This document shows positions 52,968-60,679 of a DNA stretch of 64,000 bases, piece after piece. The stretch's first letter is position 1; every line of letters starts with the position of its first letter. A model generated the notes under the pieces. It was not told the origin of the DNA, searched no databases, and saw nothing but the letters and a program-made list of their open reading frames with translations. The position numbers and the translations under genes were made by a program. The DNA is from Catenulispora sp. GP43 (GTDB lineage Bacteria; Actinomycetota; Actinomycetes; Streptomycetales; Catenulisporaceae): the NCBI RefSeq assembly GCF_041260665.1, contig NZ_JBGCCT010000018.1, forward strand, positions 1-64,000, read 5' to 3'.

Positions 52968-53999
52968 CTACCGCTTCGTGAACGCCTCGAAGGTGTTGCT
53001 GAACTGCCACGTGTTCTGCGCGATCCCCGAGCAGCTGTCGCTGCCGGCCGTCCCCACGCAGCCGCCGTTGTCCCGCTCCAGGGCCCAGAACGACAGCTCC
53101 GCCAGCCCCTTGTCCGCCGCCCAGCGTTCGATGGCGACGGCGTCGGCGGTGGTGGTGACCTCCGGCGGGCCGAAGTCGTCGATGCCGATCATCTCGGTGA
53201 CGCCGAGGTGGTGGTAGAGCTCTGCGTCGGACTCGTGCGGATAGACGCCGCGCAGCTGCCGCACTACCGCGGCGGCGGCCGTGGCGGTGTCGGCGGCCAT
53301 CTCGTGCGGCTGGTCGTCGTAGTAGTCGAAGGTCATGATGTTGACGATGTCGATCCGCGCGTGGTTCGCGACCGCGTTCTGGAGCACGCCGACACCGGTC
53401 GGCACGTTCAGCCCGGTCATGTTGGTGCCGACCGTGTAGACGAACTGCACCCGCCGCCCGGTCCGCGCGGCCCAGTCCTCGACGATCTTGATCGCCTTGT
53501 TCCGCCGGTCCACCCCGGCCGCGTTGGTCTCGGAGTAGTCCTCGACGTCGAAGTCCAGGCGCGTGACGCCGTAGGTGGTGACGACCGACTCGTAGTCCTG
53601 CGCGATCTTGTTCACGTCGGTGCAGCTGTCGGCGATCTCCTCCTGCCCGTGGTCGGCGTTGTAGCCGCCGAAGGAGGGCACGACGTCTCCCCCGGCCGCC
53701 CGGATCCGCGCGATGTCGGCCCCGTAGTGCGACCAGGCGATCGGCGCGGCGGCGTCCCCGTTCCAGTCGATGTCGCACGAGCCCGGTGCCGGGGTCTGGA
53801 TGAACGCCAGGGTCAGATACTTGTTGCCGGAGGCGGCGGCCAGCGCGGCCGGGCTGTCGGCGGTGTAGCCCTCGAAGTAGGGCGCGAAGATGTGCTTGGG
53901 CAGCTGCCGGCAGTCGGCCGACGCCGTGGCGCCGGTCAGCGACGCGGCGGTGGCCAGCGCGACCACGGCGGTCGCGAGGGTGGTTCGGATGCGCTTCAC
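52968..53999 (-). CDS. Secreted GH18 chitinase
   Basis: A 343-aa glycoside hydrolase. The signal peptide (ATAVVALATAASLTGATASA) is followed by a compact TIM barrel. The DxxDxDxE-type motif appears as LDFDVED with the catalytic Glu, and SFGGYNAD is the preceding conserved strand. MTFDYYDDQ supplies the substrate-contact Tyr and Asp. No chitin-binding domain is fused. GTG 53999 follows GGAGG at 4-5 nt. A 19-bp inverted repeat lies just upstream. It should hydrolyse chitin or related beta-1,4 GlcNAc polymers. Confidence 0.9.
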   Translation of the reverse strand: MKRIRTTLATAVVALATAASLTGATASADCRQLPKHIFAPYFEGYTADSPAALAAASGNKYLTLAFIQTPAPGSCDIDWNGDAAAPIAWSHYGADIARIRAAGGDVVPSFGGYNADHGQEEIADSCTDVNKIAQDYESVVTTYGVTRLDFDVEDYSETNAAGVDRRNKAIKIVEDWAARTGRRVQFVYTVGTNMTGLNVPTGVGVLQNAVANHARIDIVNIMTFDYYDDQPHEMAADTATAAAAVVRQLRGVYPHESDAELYHHLGVTEMIGIDDFGPPEVTTTADAVAIERWAADKGLAELSFWALERDNGGCVGTAGSDSCSGIAQNTWQFSNTFEAFTKR

Positions 54000-54016
54000 G
54001 GGCCCTCCGCTTTTTC

Positions 54017-54035
54017 GTCAGTAAGGATTACTAAC
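54017..54035. promoter_or_regulatory. 19-bp inverted repeat upstream of chitinase
   Basis: GTCAGTAA-GGA-TTACTAAC is a near-perfect palindrome (one arm mismatch) 18-36 bp upstream of the chitinase start codon. This is a good operator position. The half-site GTTAGTAA is close to GTTAGTGA inside the palindrome before the TetR gene at 56694-56716. It does not resemble the DasR-type site often found at chitinase genes. Confidence 0.55.
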
Positions 54036-54127
54036 TGATGCGGGACAGTAGGGCGCGCGAGGCCCCCAGGTCAAGGCCCTGGTTCAAGTCCGGCTTCAGG
54101 GTCAGGCTCGACCTGAGGGTGAGGGTG

Positions 54128-54375
54128 TGAAATCAGTATCGTCGGACGCCGCCGGCGGGTTGGCTCGGCAGGTTCAGCGAGGCCGACCGGGACAAGGAGA
54201 TCCACGCCGCCATCGGCGCCGGCCGCAAAGCCCTGATCCGGCTGGCGGCGATGCGCGAGCGGCGGCCGGTTCCGATGGAGCTGCTGACCTCGATCGTCCA
54301 GCCCGACGAGCTGCCCCGATGGAGAACCAGACGACCGGACGTGGCGAAGCCTGCTTCCGCCACACGCTGGGCGGC
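54128..54375 (+). pseudogene. Remnant of an unidentified gene
   Basis: One frame from the TGA at 54128 to the next stop near 54375 reads as ordinary protein: QYRRTPPAGWLGRFSEADRD, then KEIHAAIGAGRKALIRLAAMRE and VPMELLTSIVQPDELPRW, with normal codon bias. It has no start codon, so its 5' end is lost. A neighbouring frame (MENQTTGRGEACFRHTLGG) continues to 54474 and may be further decayed sequence. I do not recognise the family. The rest of 54000-54578 shows nothing else apart from the chitinase operator. Confidence 0.4.
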
Positions 54376-54578
54376 AAGACGGTGACCGTGCAGGGAACCG
54401 TGGGCGGGGCCATGATCTTCGTTCCGGACGGCGACTGCACCGACCCTGCACCCACTTCTCCCACAGGTACTTGAACGACTCCGCCGAAGTCCGTCTGGTC
54501 CGTCACTGTCCTCGACGACTAGCGGTCGCGAGATGATGGGGTCGCCCGGCGAGCACCGACCACCAGGAAGGCCACCGC

Positions 54579-54824
54579 ATGGAGACCCTCGACCTGCATG
54601 GCGTCTTCCGAGACGACCGCGCCATCTACCGCACAGTCCAGCAGGCCCTGTTCCGCTGCTCCGCGACCGGCGTCGACGTCCTGCAGATCATCCCCGGGCG
54701 CGGCTCGGGCACCCTGAAGCACCGGGTCATGGCCTTCCTGGAACAGCGGCAACTGCGACGCCTCTACGCGCGGGTCGAGGAAGACCCGGACAACGCCGGT
54801 CGGATTCTGGTGCACTTCCGGTGA
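54579..54824 (+). CDS. Small Smr-domain protein
   Basis: An 81-aa single-domain Smr (small MutS-related) protein. LDLHG at residues 4-8 and the IIPGRGSGTLKHRV loop (GxGxG type) are the two hallmarks of Smr nucleases, which nick DNA or RNA. The usual HGKG His is replaced by Pro (PGRGSG), so catalysis may be altered. ATG 54579 follows GGAAGG at 8 nt. Confidence 0.88.
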   Translation: METLDLHGVFRDDRAIYRTVQQALFRCSATGVDVLQIIPGRGSGTLKHRVMAFLEQRQLRRLYARVEEDPDNAGRILVHFR

Positions 54825-54892
54825 CGGCGGCTGTTACAGGTTGTTACACGACAACTCGAACCGCTCCCCCGCCGCACGGCGTCTGACCAGTT

Positions 54893-55579
54893 GTGACGGA
54901 CTACTGGAACCACAACGTCGCGCACCACGCCCGCATCGTGCGCGCGATGCCGCCGAACTGCCGCTCGGCGCTGGACGTCGGCTGCGGCGACGGCCTGCTC
55001 GCGCGCAAGCTGACCGCGCGCGCGAAGTGGGTCGTGGCCCTGGACGCCTCGCCGACGATGGCCGAGCAGGCCCGCCTGCGCACCGCCGGCCTGGACGTCG
55101 AGGTGGTCGAGGCCGACTTCCTGGCCGCGGTCCGCGACGGTGTGCTCCCCCCGCACTCGTTCAGCTTCGTCACCTCCGTCGCCGCCCTGCACCACATGGA
55201 CCCGGAGGAGGCGCTGCGGGCCATGGCCTCCCTGCTGGAGCCCGGAGGCCGGCTGGTGGTGGCCGGGCTGGCGATGAGCCGCTCGGCCGTGGACTGGCTG
55301 ATCGCCGCCGCACAGGTCCCGCTGGTGAACACCATCCGGCTCGCCCACGGCGGCAAGTCGGGCCCGGACGGCATGCCGATGAGCTTCGACGCCATTCCGT
55401 CCTGGTCCCAGTCCAAGCACACCGCGCTGCAGGCACTGCCCGGCGCGCGCTGGCACAGGACACTGCAACTGCGCTACCTGATCGAGTGGACGGCGCCCGG
55501 CCGGGCCCCCATCGAACTGCGGCAGGGCTACACCGCCGCGACCCGGCACCTCACAGTGGATCACCCGCCGCTAGGATGA
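54893..55579 (+). CDS. Class I SAM-dependent methyltransferase
   Basis: A 228-aa methyltransferase. SALDVGCGDGLLARKL is motif I, VVALDAS the acidic site, VEADFLAAVRDG motif II, and FSFVTSVAALHHMDPEEALRAMASLLEPGGRLVV motifs III-V. The GTG 54893 start gives MTDYWNHNVAHHARIV, the typical first helix. Its stop overlaps a possible ATG of the following acetyltransferase gene (ATGA). Substrate unknown. Confidence 0.9.
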   Translation: MTDYWNHNVAHHARIVRAMPPNCRSALDVGCGDGLLARKLTARAKWVVALDASPTMAEQARLRTAGLDVEVVEADFLAAVRDGVLPPHSFSFVTSVAALHHMDPEEALRAMASLLEPGGRLVVAGLAMSRSAVDWLIAAAQVPLVNTIRLAHGGKSGPDGMPMSFDAIPSWSQSKHTALQALPGARWHRTLQLRYLIEWTAPGRAPIELRQGYTAATRHLTVDHPPLG

Positions 55580-56085
55580 CGCGCATGCTGGCCCTGACAC
55601 TCACCGGCTTCACCTTCACCCCCGGCGAGCTGGCCGAGATCGTCGCCGTCTACCGGACCAACCCGGTCTACTTCCGGGCGGCCGGCGACTACGACCCCGA
55701 CCACATCCTCGCCTCCGAGGTCGAAGCCGACCTGCGCGACGAGGTCGGCACGGCCGGCAGCGAGGTCCTGATCGCCCGCGACGAGTCCGGCGAGGCGGTC
55801 GGCGTCCTGTGCCTGCTGGACCGCCACCCGACCGACGGCCACCCCTGGATCGGCCTGCTGCTGGTCCACGGCGCGCGCCACCGCCAGGGCCTCGGCCGCC
55901 GCCTGGCCGCCCTGGTCGAGGAGCGCTACCGCGCGGCGGGCCGCGAGGGGCTGCGGCTGGCGGTGCTGGAGAACAACCCGTCGGCGCTGGCGTTCTGGAG
56001 CGCGCTCGGCTGGCAGGAGATCGACCGGCGCGCCGATATCGCGCATGCGCGGCCGAGCATCGTCATGCACAAGGCGCTCGGCTAG
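55576..56085 (+). CDS. GNAT-family N-acetyltransferase
   Basis: A 169-aa acetyltransferase. The acetyl-CoA P-loop region is GLLLVHGARHRQGLGRRLAALV, and LAVLENNPSALAFWSALGW is motif B. ATG 55576 overlaps the methyltransferase stop. ATG 55585 is an alternative, with TAGGAT at 55572-55577 as a possible leaderless promoter. Acceptor substrate unknown. Confidence 0.88.
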   Translation: MTRMLALTLTGFTFTPGELAEIVAVYRTNPVYFRAAGDYDPDHILASEVEADLRDEVGTAGSEVLIARDESGEAVGVLCLLDRHPTDGHPWIGLLLVHGARHRQGLGRRLAALVEERYRAAGREGLRLAVLENNPSALAFWSALGWQEIDRRADIAHARPSIVMHKALG

Positions 56086-56106
56086 CTGAGTCGGCCCGCC
56101 CCGTCG

Positions 56107-56628
56107 TCAGGCGGCGGGGATAGTCGCGGTCTGCGTCAGCCTCCCCTCGGTGATCTGACCGTTGCTGACCAGGTAGAAGCCGTCGTAGACCTTTGTCGAA
56201 CCATCTATCTGGAGCGCTTCGAGGTGGACGTCTACCGTGCCGCCTTGCACACCGGTGATGGTCAGGGAGTCATGTGCCGTTCCCGCGAAGCCCGCCGCGA
56301 ACGCGCTGTAGCTGGAGCCCAAGTTGTCGCCACCCAGCTTCCAGGCTGTGGCGTAGTCCTGCGCATTGATCGCCGCGTAGAACGCCGAGACGACCGAGGC
56401 CGGGTCCTGGGCCGCGGGCGTGACGCCCGGTGCCGCGGAGGTCGTGGTGGTCGCCGTCGAGGGTGTCACGATCTTGGTGATCGTCGTCGTCGGTGCGGCG
56501 GACTGCGTCGACGTCGGCGACGGCGAGGCCGGCGCACTCGGCTGACTGGCGGTGCCGGTCGTCGACGAGGCACACCCCGCGGCAGCGAATCCCACCGCCG
56601 CGATCAGTGCGATGACCCGGGCTCGCAT
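56107..56628 (-). CDS. Lipoprotein with NTF2/SnoaL-like domain
   Basis: A 173-aa lipoprotein. The signal peptide MRARVIALIAAVGFAAAGC ends in a lipobox. A Ser/Thr/Pro linker (residues 20-75) precedes a small domain with VVSAFYAAINAQDYATAWKLGGDN, the first helix and turn of NTF2-like folds, then strands LTITGVQGGTVDVHLEAL and YDGFYLVSNGQITEGRL. Such domains bind small ligands or peptides outside the cell. Convergent with the GNAT gene. Confidence 0.85.
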   Translation of the reverse strand: MRARVIALIAAVGFAAAGCASSTTGTASQPSAPASPSPTSTQSAAPTTTITKIVTPSTATTTTSAAPGVTPAAQDPASVVSAFYAAINAQDYATAWKLGGDNLGSSYSAFAAGFAGTAHDSLTITGVQGGTVDVHLEALQIDGSTKVYDGFYLVSNGQITEGRLTQTATIPAA

Positions 56629-56693
56629 AGCCTCACCCCGCTTGTCCCACCTCCCATCCTCCGCCCGCCCGCGCCGCTTCGCACATCCTGGTG

Positions 56694-56716
56694 GTTACTT
56701 GTTAGTGAGTAGTAAC
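56694..56716. promoter_or_regulatory. 23-bp palindrome, likely TetR operator
   Basis: GTTACT (56694-56699) and AGTAAC (56711-56716) form the outer arms of a 23-bp dyad with additional inner matches, ending 8 bp before the TetR start codon. The position fits autorepression of the TetR-MFS operon. The inner sequence GTTAGTGA resembles the chitinase operator half-site. Confidence 0.7.
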
Positions 56717-56724
56717 ATGCCTGC

Positions 56725-57309
56725 ATGGCACCCTCATCACCGCCGAAGATGACCGCCGACGAGCGCCGCGCCCAGATCCTGGCGATCGCCGCGCAGGAGT
56801 TCGCACTCGGGGGCCTGCACGGCACCTCGACCGAGACGATCGCGCGGCGGGCCGGGATCACGCAGGCGTATGTCTTCCGGCTGTTCGGGTCGAAGAAGAA
56901 CCTTTTCATCCAGGTCGTGCGATCAGCGTTCGAACAGCTCACCGGGGCCATGCGCGACGCCGCCGGACAGAGCACGGGCCTGGCTGCGCTCTCGGCGATG
57001 GGCCAGACCTATGACGCGCTGCTCGCCGACCGCACCGCGCTGCTGCTGCAGTTGCAGGGGTTCGCGGCGGCCAGCGAGCCGGAGGTGCGCGACGCGGTGC
57101 GCGAGAGCTTCGCCGGGATGTGGGAGCTGGTCGCGGGGACGACCGGGCTGGATCCGGTGACGGTCAAGACGTTCCTGGCGTTCGGGATGCTGCTGAACAA
57201 CGGGGCCGCGTTGGAGGTGCGCGAGGTGGACGAGCCGTGGGCGCACGGGGTGCGCACCCGGATCCAGCCGGGGTTGTTCACGCACGTCACCGGCGAGACC
57301 AACCGATGA
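56725..57309 (+). CDS. TetR-family transcriptional regulator
   Basis: A 194-aa repressor. The N-terminal helix-turn-helix is RAQILAIAAQEFALGGLHGTSTETIARRAGITQAYVFRLFGSKKNLF, the classic TetR DNA-binding domain. The C-terminal ligand domain is not assigned. Its stop overlaps the start of the downstream MFS exporter gene (ATGA), and a palindrome lies just upstream, so it probably controls the exporter and itself. Confidence 0.93.
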   Translation: MAPSSPPKMTADERRAQILAIAAQEFALGGLHGTSTETIARRAGITQAYVFRLFGSKKNLFIQVVRSAFEQLTGAMRDAAGQSTGLAALSAMGQTYDALLADRTALLLQLQGFAAASEPEVRDAVRESFAGMWELVAGTTGLDPVTVKTFLAFGMLLNNGAALEVREVDEPWAHGVRTRIQPGLFTHVTGETNR

Positions 57310-58826
57310 CCGCCGCCGGCGCGACGGGATCGGAGCCGCCGGCCGCCGAACCCTCAGCCGCTGAGCCCCCGACCGCCGAGCCCCGGGCCGCCGAGCCGCA
57401 GTCCCCCGCCACCCCCCTCCCCCGCGCCCTGCTGATGATCGGCGTGGTCATGGCGGTCGTCGGCAGCGTCGGCGGCCCGCTGATCACCAGCGTGGCGACC
57501 ACGCTGCACGTCTCGCTCGCGGCGGCGCAGTGGACGCTCACCGTCTCCCTGCTCACCGGCGCCGTGGCGACCCCGGTGCTCGGGCGGCTGGGGTCCGGCG
57601 CTCGCCGGCGGCCGGTGGTGCTGGGCACGCTCGGGGTCATCGTGGCCGGCAGTGTCCTGACCGTGCTGCCGCTGCCGCTTGTGCCGCTGCTGGTGGGGCG
57701 GGCGGCGCAGGGGTGCGGGTTGGCGCTGGGGCCGCTGATGATGGCCTCGGCGCGCGAGCACCTGGACCGGGATCGGGCGGCGTCGACGATCGCGATGATC
57801 TCGGTCGCGTCCACGGCCGGTGTGGGCTTCGGATACCCGTTGGCGGGCTACCTCACCGATGTGGGCGGTATCCGGCTGGCTTACACGGCGGCGCTGGGGC
57901 TCTCGGTGGTGGCCCTGCTGGTGGCGCTCCGTTTCTTCCCCGCTTCGCGGCAGCCTGTCGCGCCGGCCCCGGACGCGGCGGCCAGCGTGCTGCTCACCGC
58001 GGGGGTGCTGGTGCTGCTGCTGGTCCTGGGCGAGGCCAGTGTGTGGCAGGACCATCTGCCGCTGGCGGTCGGCGGCGTCGTGCTGGGGCTGCTCGTGCTC
58101 GCCGCGTGGATGCTGCGCGAGCGCACGCTGGCGAACCCGCTGGTCGATCTGCGTCTGCTGCGTCACCGGGCGGTGGCCGGGGCGAACGCCGCGATGCTGG
58201 TGGCCGGGGTCGGGATGTATCTGCTGCTGTCGTGCATCACCCGGTACGTGCAGACTCCGAGCGTGGCCGGCTACGGCTTCGGCTTGAGCACGTTCACGGC
58301 CGGGCTGTTCCTGGTGCCGTTCTCGGTCGTCGGGTTCGTCGCGGGCCGGATCAGCCCGTGGGTGCGCCGGTATCTGTCGGCGGCGGCGCTGGTCACCGCG
58401 GCGACCGTGGTGGTGATCGCCGCGTTCGCGGTGTTCGCTGTGGCGCGCAGCACGATCGCCGGTCCGCTGGTGGCGATGACGCTGCTGGGGCTGGGCGTCG
58501 GGGCGTTCTCGGCGGCGATGCCGGCGGTGATCCTGGAGGTGACGCCGGCCCGGGAGACGGCGAGCGCCATGGGCGTCAACCAGGTGGTGCGCAGCATCGG
58601 CTTCTCGCTCGGCAGCACGCTGAGCGCGTTGCTGCTCGCGGCGCACACACCGGCCGGGGCCCTGTTCCCGACCGACGAGGGCTTCACGGCGGCGGCATGG
58701 ATCGGCGCCGCCGTCACCGCGCTCGCTTTGGGCATCAGCTTCACGCTGCGCCCGCGAGCATCGGCGACGACGGCGCCAAATGAATCGGCCGAATCGGCGG
58801 AATCGGCAGAACCGGAGGGTACTTAG
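57306..58826 (+). CDS. MFS multidrug exporter (DHA2-type, 14 TM)
   Basis: A 506-aa transporter with about 14 membrane helices. After an Ala/Glu/Pro-rich start (AAEPSAAEPPTAEPRAAEP), helix 1 is ALLMIGVVMAVVGSVGGPLI. The motif WTLTVSLLTGAVATPVLGRLG (loop 2-3 region) and VGRAAQGCGLALGPLMMASAREHL are typical of DHA2 exporters. It is co-translated with TetR. Its stop interlocks with the stop of the convergent MFS gene (4-bp overlap). Substrate unknown. Confidence 0.9.
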   Translation: MTAAGATGSEPPAAEPSAAEPPTAEPRAAEPQSPATPLPRALLMIGVVMAVVGSVGGPLITSVATTLHVSLAAAQWTLTVSLLTGAVATPVLGRLGSGARRRPVVLGTLGVIVAGSVLTVLPLPLVPLLVGRAAQGCGLALGPLMMASAREHLDRDRAASTIAMISVASTAGVGFGYPLAGYLTDVGGIRLAYTAALGLSVVALLVALRFFPASRQPVAPAPDAAASVLLTAGVLVLLLVLGEASVWQDHLPLAVGGVVLGLLVLAAWMLRERTLANPLVDLRLLRHRAVAGANAAMLVAGVGMYLLLSCITRYVQTPSVAGYGFGLSTFTAGLFLVPFSVVGFVAGRISPWVRRYLSAAALVTAATVVVIAAFAVFAVARSTIAGPLVAMTLLGLGVGAFSAAMPAVILEVTPARETASAMGVNQVVRSIGFSLGSTLSALLLAAHTPAGALFPTDEGFTAAAWIGAAVTALALGISFTLRPRASATTAPNESAESAESAEPEGT

Positions 58827-60406
58827 ACCGCCGCTTCCTCGGATTCGACGGCATCAACGGCCTCGGGCGCGACGCCGCGCTTGAGCCCGACGAACGCCAC
58901 GATCGCGGCCACCGCCATGATCCCGGCCATCGCGTAGAAGATCGTCGCGGTGGACTGTGCGAAGGCCACCTTGTAGAAGTGCGGGATCTGCGACAGGTCC
59001 GGCGTACCGCTGCTCGAGGAGCCGCTGCCCGAGGAGCCGCTGTTCTGCATCTGTGCCAGGCTCGCCGCCGCCTTGTCGGCCGCCGCGCGCGGGACGTGCT
59101 CTTCGGTGACCAGCTGGTTGGCGACGTTGGTGCGCATCCGGGACACCAGGGTCGTGCCGAGCACCGCCAGGCCCAGGCTGGCCGCGTAGTTGCGGATGGT
59201 CTGGGTGATGCCGGTGGCCTCGCCGTAGGAGTAGCGGCCCGCCTGGTTCACCGCGTCGGTGCTGGCCGGGGAGAGCATGAAGCCCATGCCGGCGCCGGCC
59301 AGGACGATGAACCACTGCTGCTTGCCGAAGTCGAGCGTGGTGACTTTCTGGGCCCACAGGAAGAACCCGGCCGCGGCCAGCGCGCAGCCCATGGTGACCG
59401 GGCGCTTGGCGCCGATGCGGTCCAGCATGCGGCCGCCGATCTGGGTGGCGATCGCGAAGCCGATGAAGAAGTAGAGCAGGAAGACGCCGGCGTCCTTGGC
59501 CTGCTTGCCCAGGGAGATCTGCGCGTACTCGCTGGAGAACAGGAACAGCGGGACGAACACCAGCATCGAGATGCCCAGGACCAGGTTCTCGACCAGGAAC
59601 GTCCGGTTCTTGAAGATGTCCATGTCGATCAGCGGCGAGTCGGTCTTGCGCTCGACGCGGTAGAACACGATCAGCAGGACCAGGCCGGCGGCGATGCAGA
59701 TGCCGATCGCCGGGTTGCTCCAGCCCCACAGCGGGGCCTGCTGGAAGCCGAAGACACCCAGCACGATGCCGCCGGTGATCAGGGCCAGGCCGCGGTAGTC
59801 CATCCTGGCCGGGCGGAAGTCGGTGACCGGCTTGGCCAGCACGATCAGCACCAGCGCGACCGCGGCGACCGGCAGGTTGACCCAGAAGATCGCGCGCCAC
59901 GTCCACTGTGTCAGGAAGCCGCCCATGATCGGGCCGATCGCGGTCAGCGCGCCGGAGATGCCGAAGAACGTGGCCAGCGCCTTGCCGCGCTCGCGCACCT
60001 CGTAGGTCTGCACGACGATGGCCAGCGCCGCCGGGAACATGAGCGCGCCGCCCACGCCCTGCAGCGCCCGGAAGGTGATCAGCCAGGCCTCGGCCAGCGA
60101 GCCCTTGGGCGTGGCGCCGCACATCGCCGAGGCGCCGGCGAAGATGATGACGCCGACCGTCACCATCTTGCGGTGGCCCAGCGTGTCGGCCAGCCGGCCG
60201 CCGAAGGCGAACATCGAGGCCAGGGCCAGCAGGTAGGCGTTGACCGCCCACTGCACGCCGGTCGCCGACAGCCCCAGCTTGGTCTGGATCTCCGGGACCG
60301 CGATGGACACGATGGTCTGGTCGATGAAGGTCATCGCGACCGCGAAGATCATCGCGGCCAGGACCAGATTCTTCGACCGCCCGTGGACCGGTACGGCTTC
60401 GGACAT
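58823..60406 (-). CDS. MFS multidrug exporter (EmrB/QacA-type)
   Basis: A 527-aa transporter with about 14 helices. FAVAMTFIDQTIVSIAVPEIQ (helix 1 with motif D1), WAVNAYLLALASMFAFGGRLADTLGHRKM (motif A) and RALQGVGGALMFPAALAIV (motif B) define the DHA2/EmrB group. A Ser/Gly-rich loop (NSGSSGSGSSSSG) lies between the last helices. ATG 60406 follows an excellent AGGGGAGGGG site. It is not obviously regulated by the nearby TetR. Confidence 0.92.
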   Translation of the reverse strand: MSEAVPVHGRSKNLVLAAMIFAVAMTFIDQTIVSIAVPEIQTKLGLSATGVQWAVNAYLLALASMFAFGGRLADTLGHRKMVTVGVIIFAGASAMCGATPKGSLAEAWLITFRALQGVGGALMFPAALAIVVQTYEVRERGKALATFFGISGALTAIGPIMGGFLTQWTWRAIFWVNLPVAAVALVLIVLAKPVTDFRPARMDYRGLALITGGIVLGVFGFQQAPLWGWSNPAIGICIAAGLVLLIVFYRVERKTDSPLIDMDIFKNRTFLVENLVLGISMLVFVPLFLFSSEYAQISLGKQAKDAGVFLLYFFIGFAIATQIGGRMLDRIGAKRPVTMGCALAAAGFFLWAQKVTTLDFGKQQWFIVLAGAGMGFMLSPASTDAVNQAGRYSYGEATGITQTIRNYAASLGLAVLGTTLVSRMRTNVANQLVTEEHVPRAAADKAAASLAQMQNSGSSGSGSSSSGTPDLSQIPHFYKVAFAQSTATIFYAMAGIMAVAAIVAFVGLKRGVAPEAVDAVESEEAAV

Positions 60407-60634
60407 GTTCCCCTCCCCTGTGAACCCACTCATGACAAGGACGGCAAACAGGGGCGCCGAAACGGATGAGATCTCCGGCACGCCCCCGATCACCGATTCC
60501 CGCGTTCTGTGCCGAATACGCGGAACGCCCCCCAGCTGATATCCCCCATCAGCGGGTAACCGGAGGCCATCATGGTGCATGCCTGCCTGAACTGCCAAGC
60601 CGGCGCGATGTCCGCGAGATGACCATCAGTCTGC

Positions 60635-60677
60635 GGTTTCAGTCCGGGGTTCAGTGCGGGGGTTTCAGTCCGGGGTT
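60635..60677. repeat. 17-bp direct repeat GGTTTCAGTCCGGGGTT x2
   Basis: Exact copies at 60635-60651 and 60661-60677 (26-bp period), directly after the ECF sigma gene end (60680) and upstream of the MFS gene on the same strand. They may belong to a terminator or a regulator site. The intervening bases TCAGTGCGGGG resemble a partial third unit. Confidence 0.6.
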
Positions 60678-60679
60678 TG

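Noticed and set aside
53999-54060. DasR-type operator at the chitinase gene
   Set aside because: The palindrome GTCAGTAA-TTACTAAC does not match the ACTGGTCTAGACCACT-like consensus.
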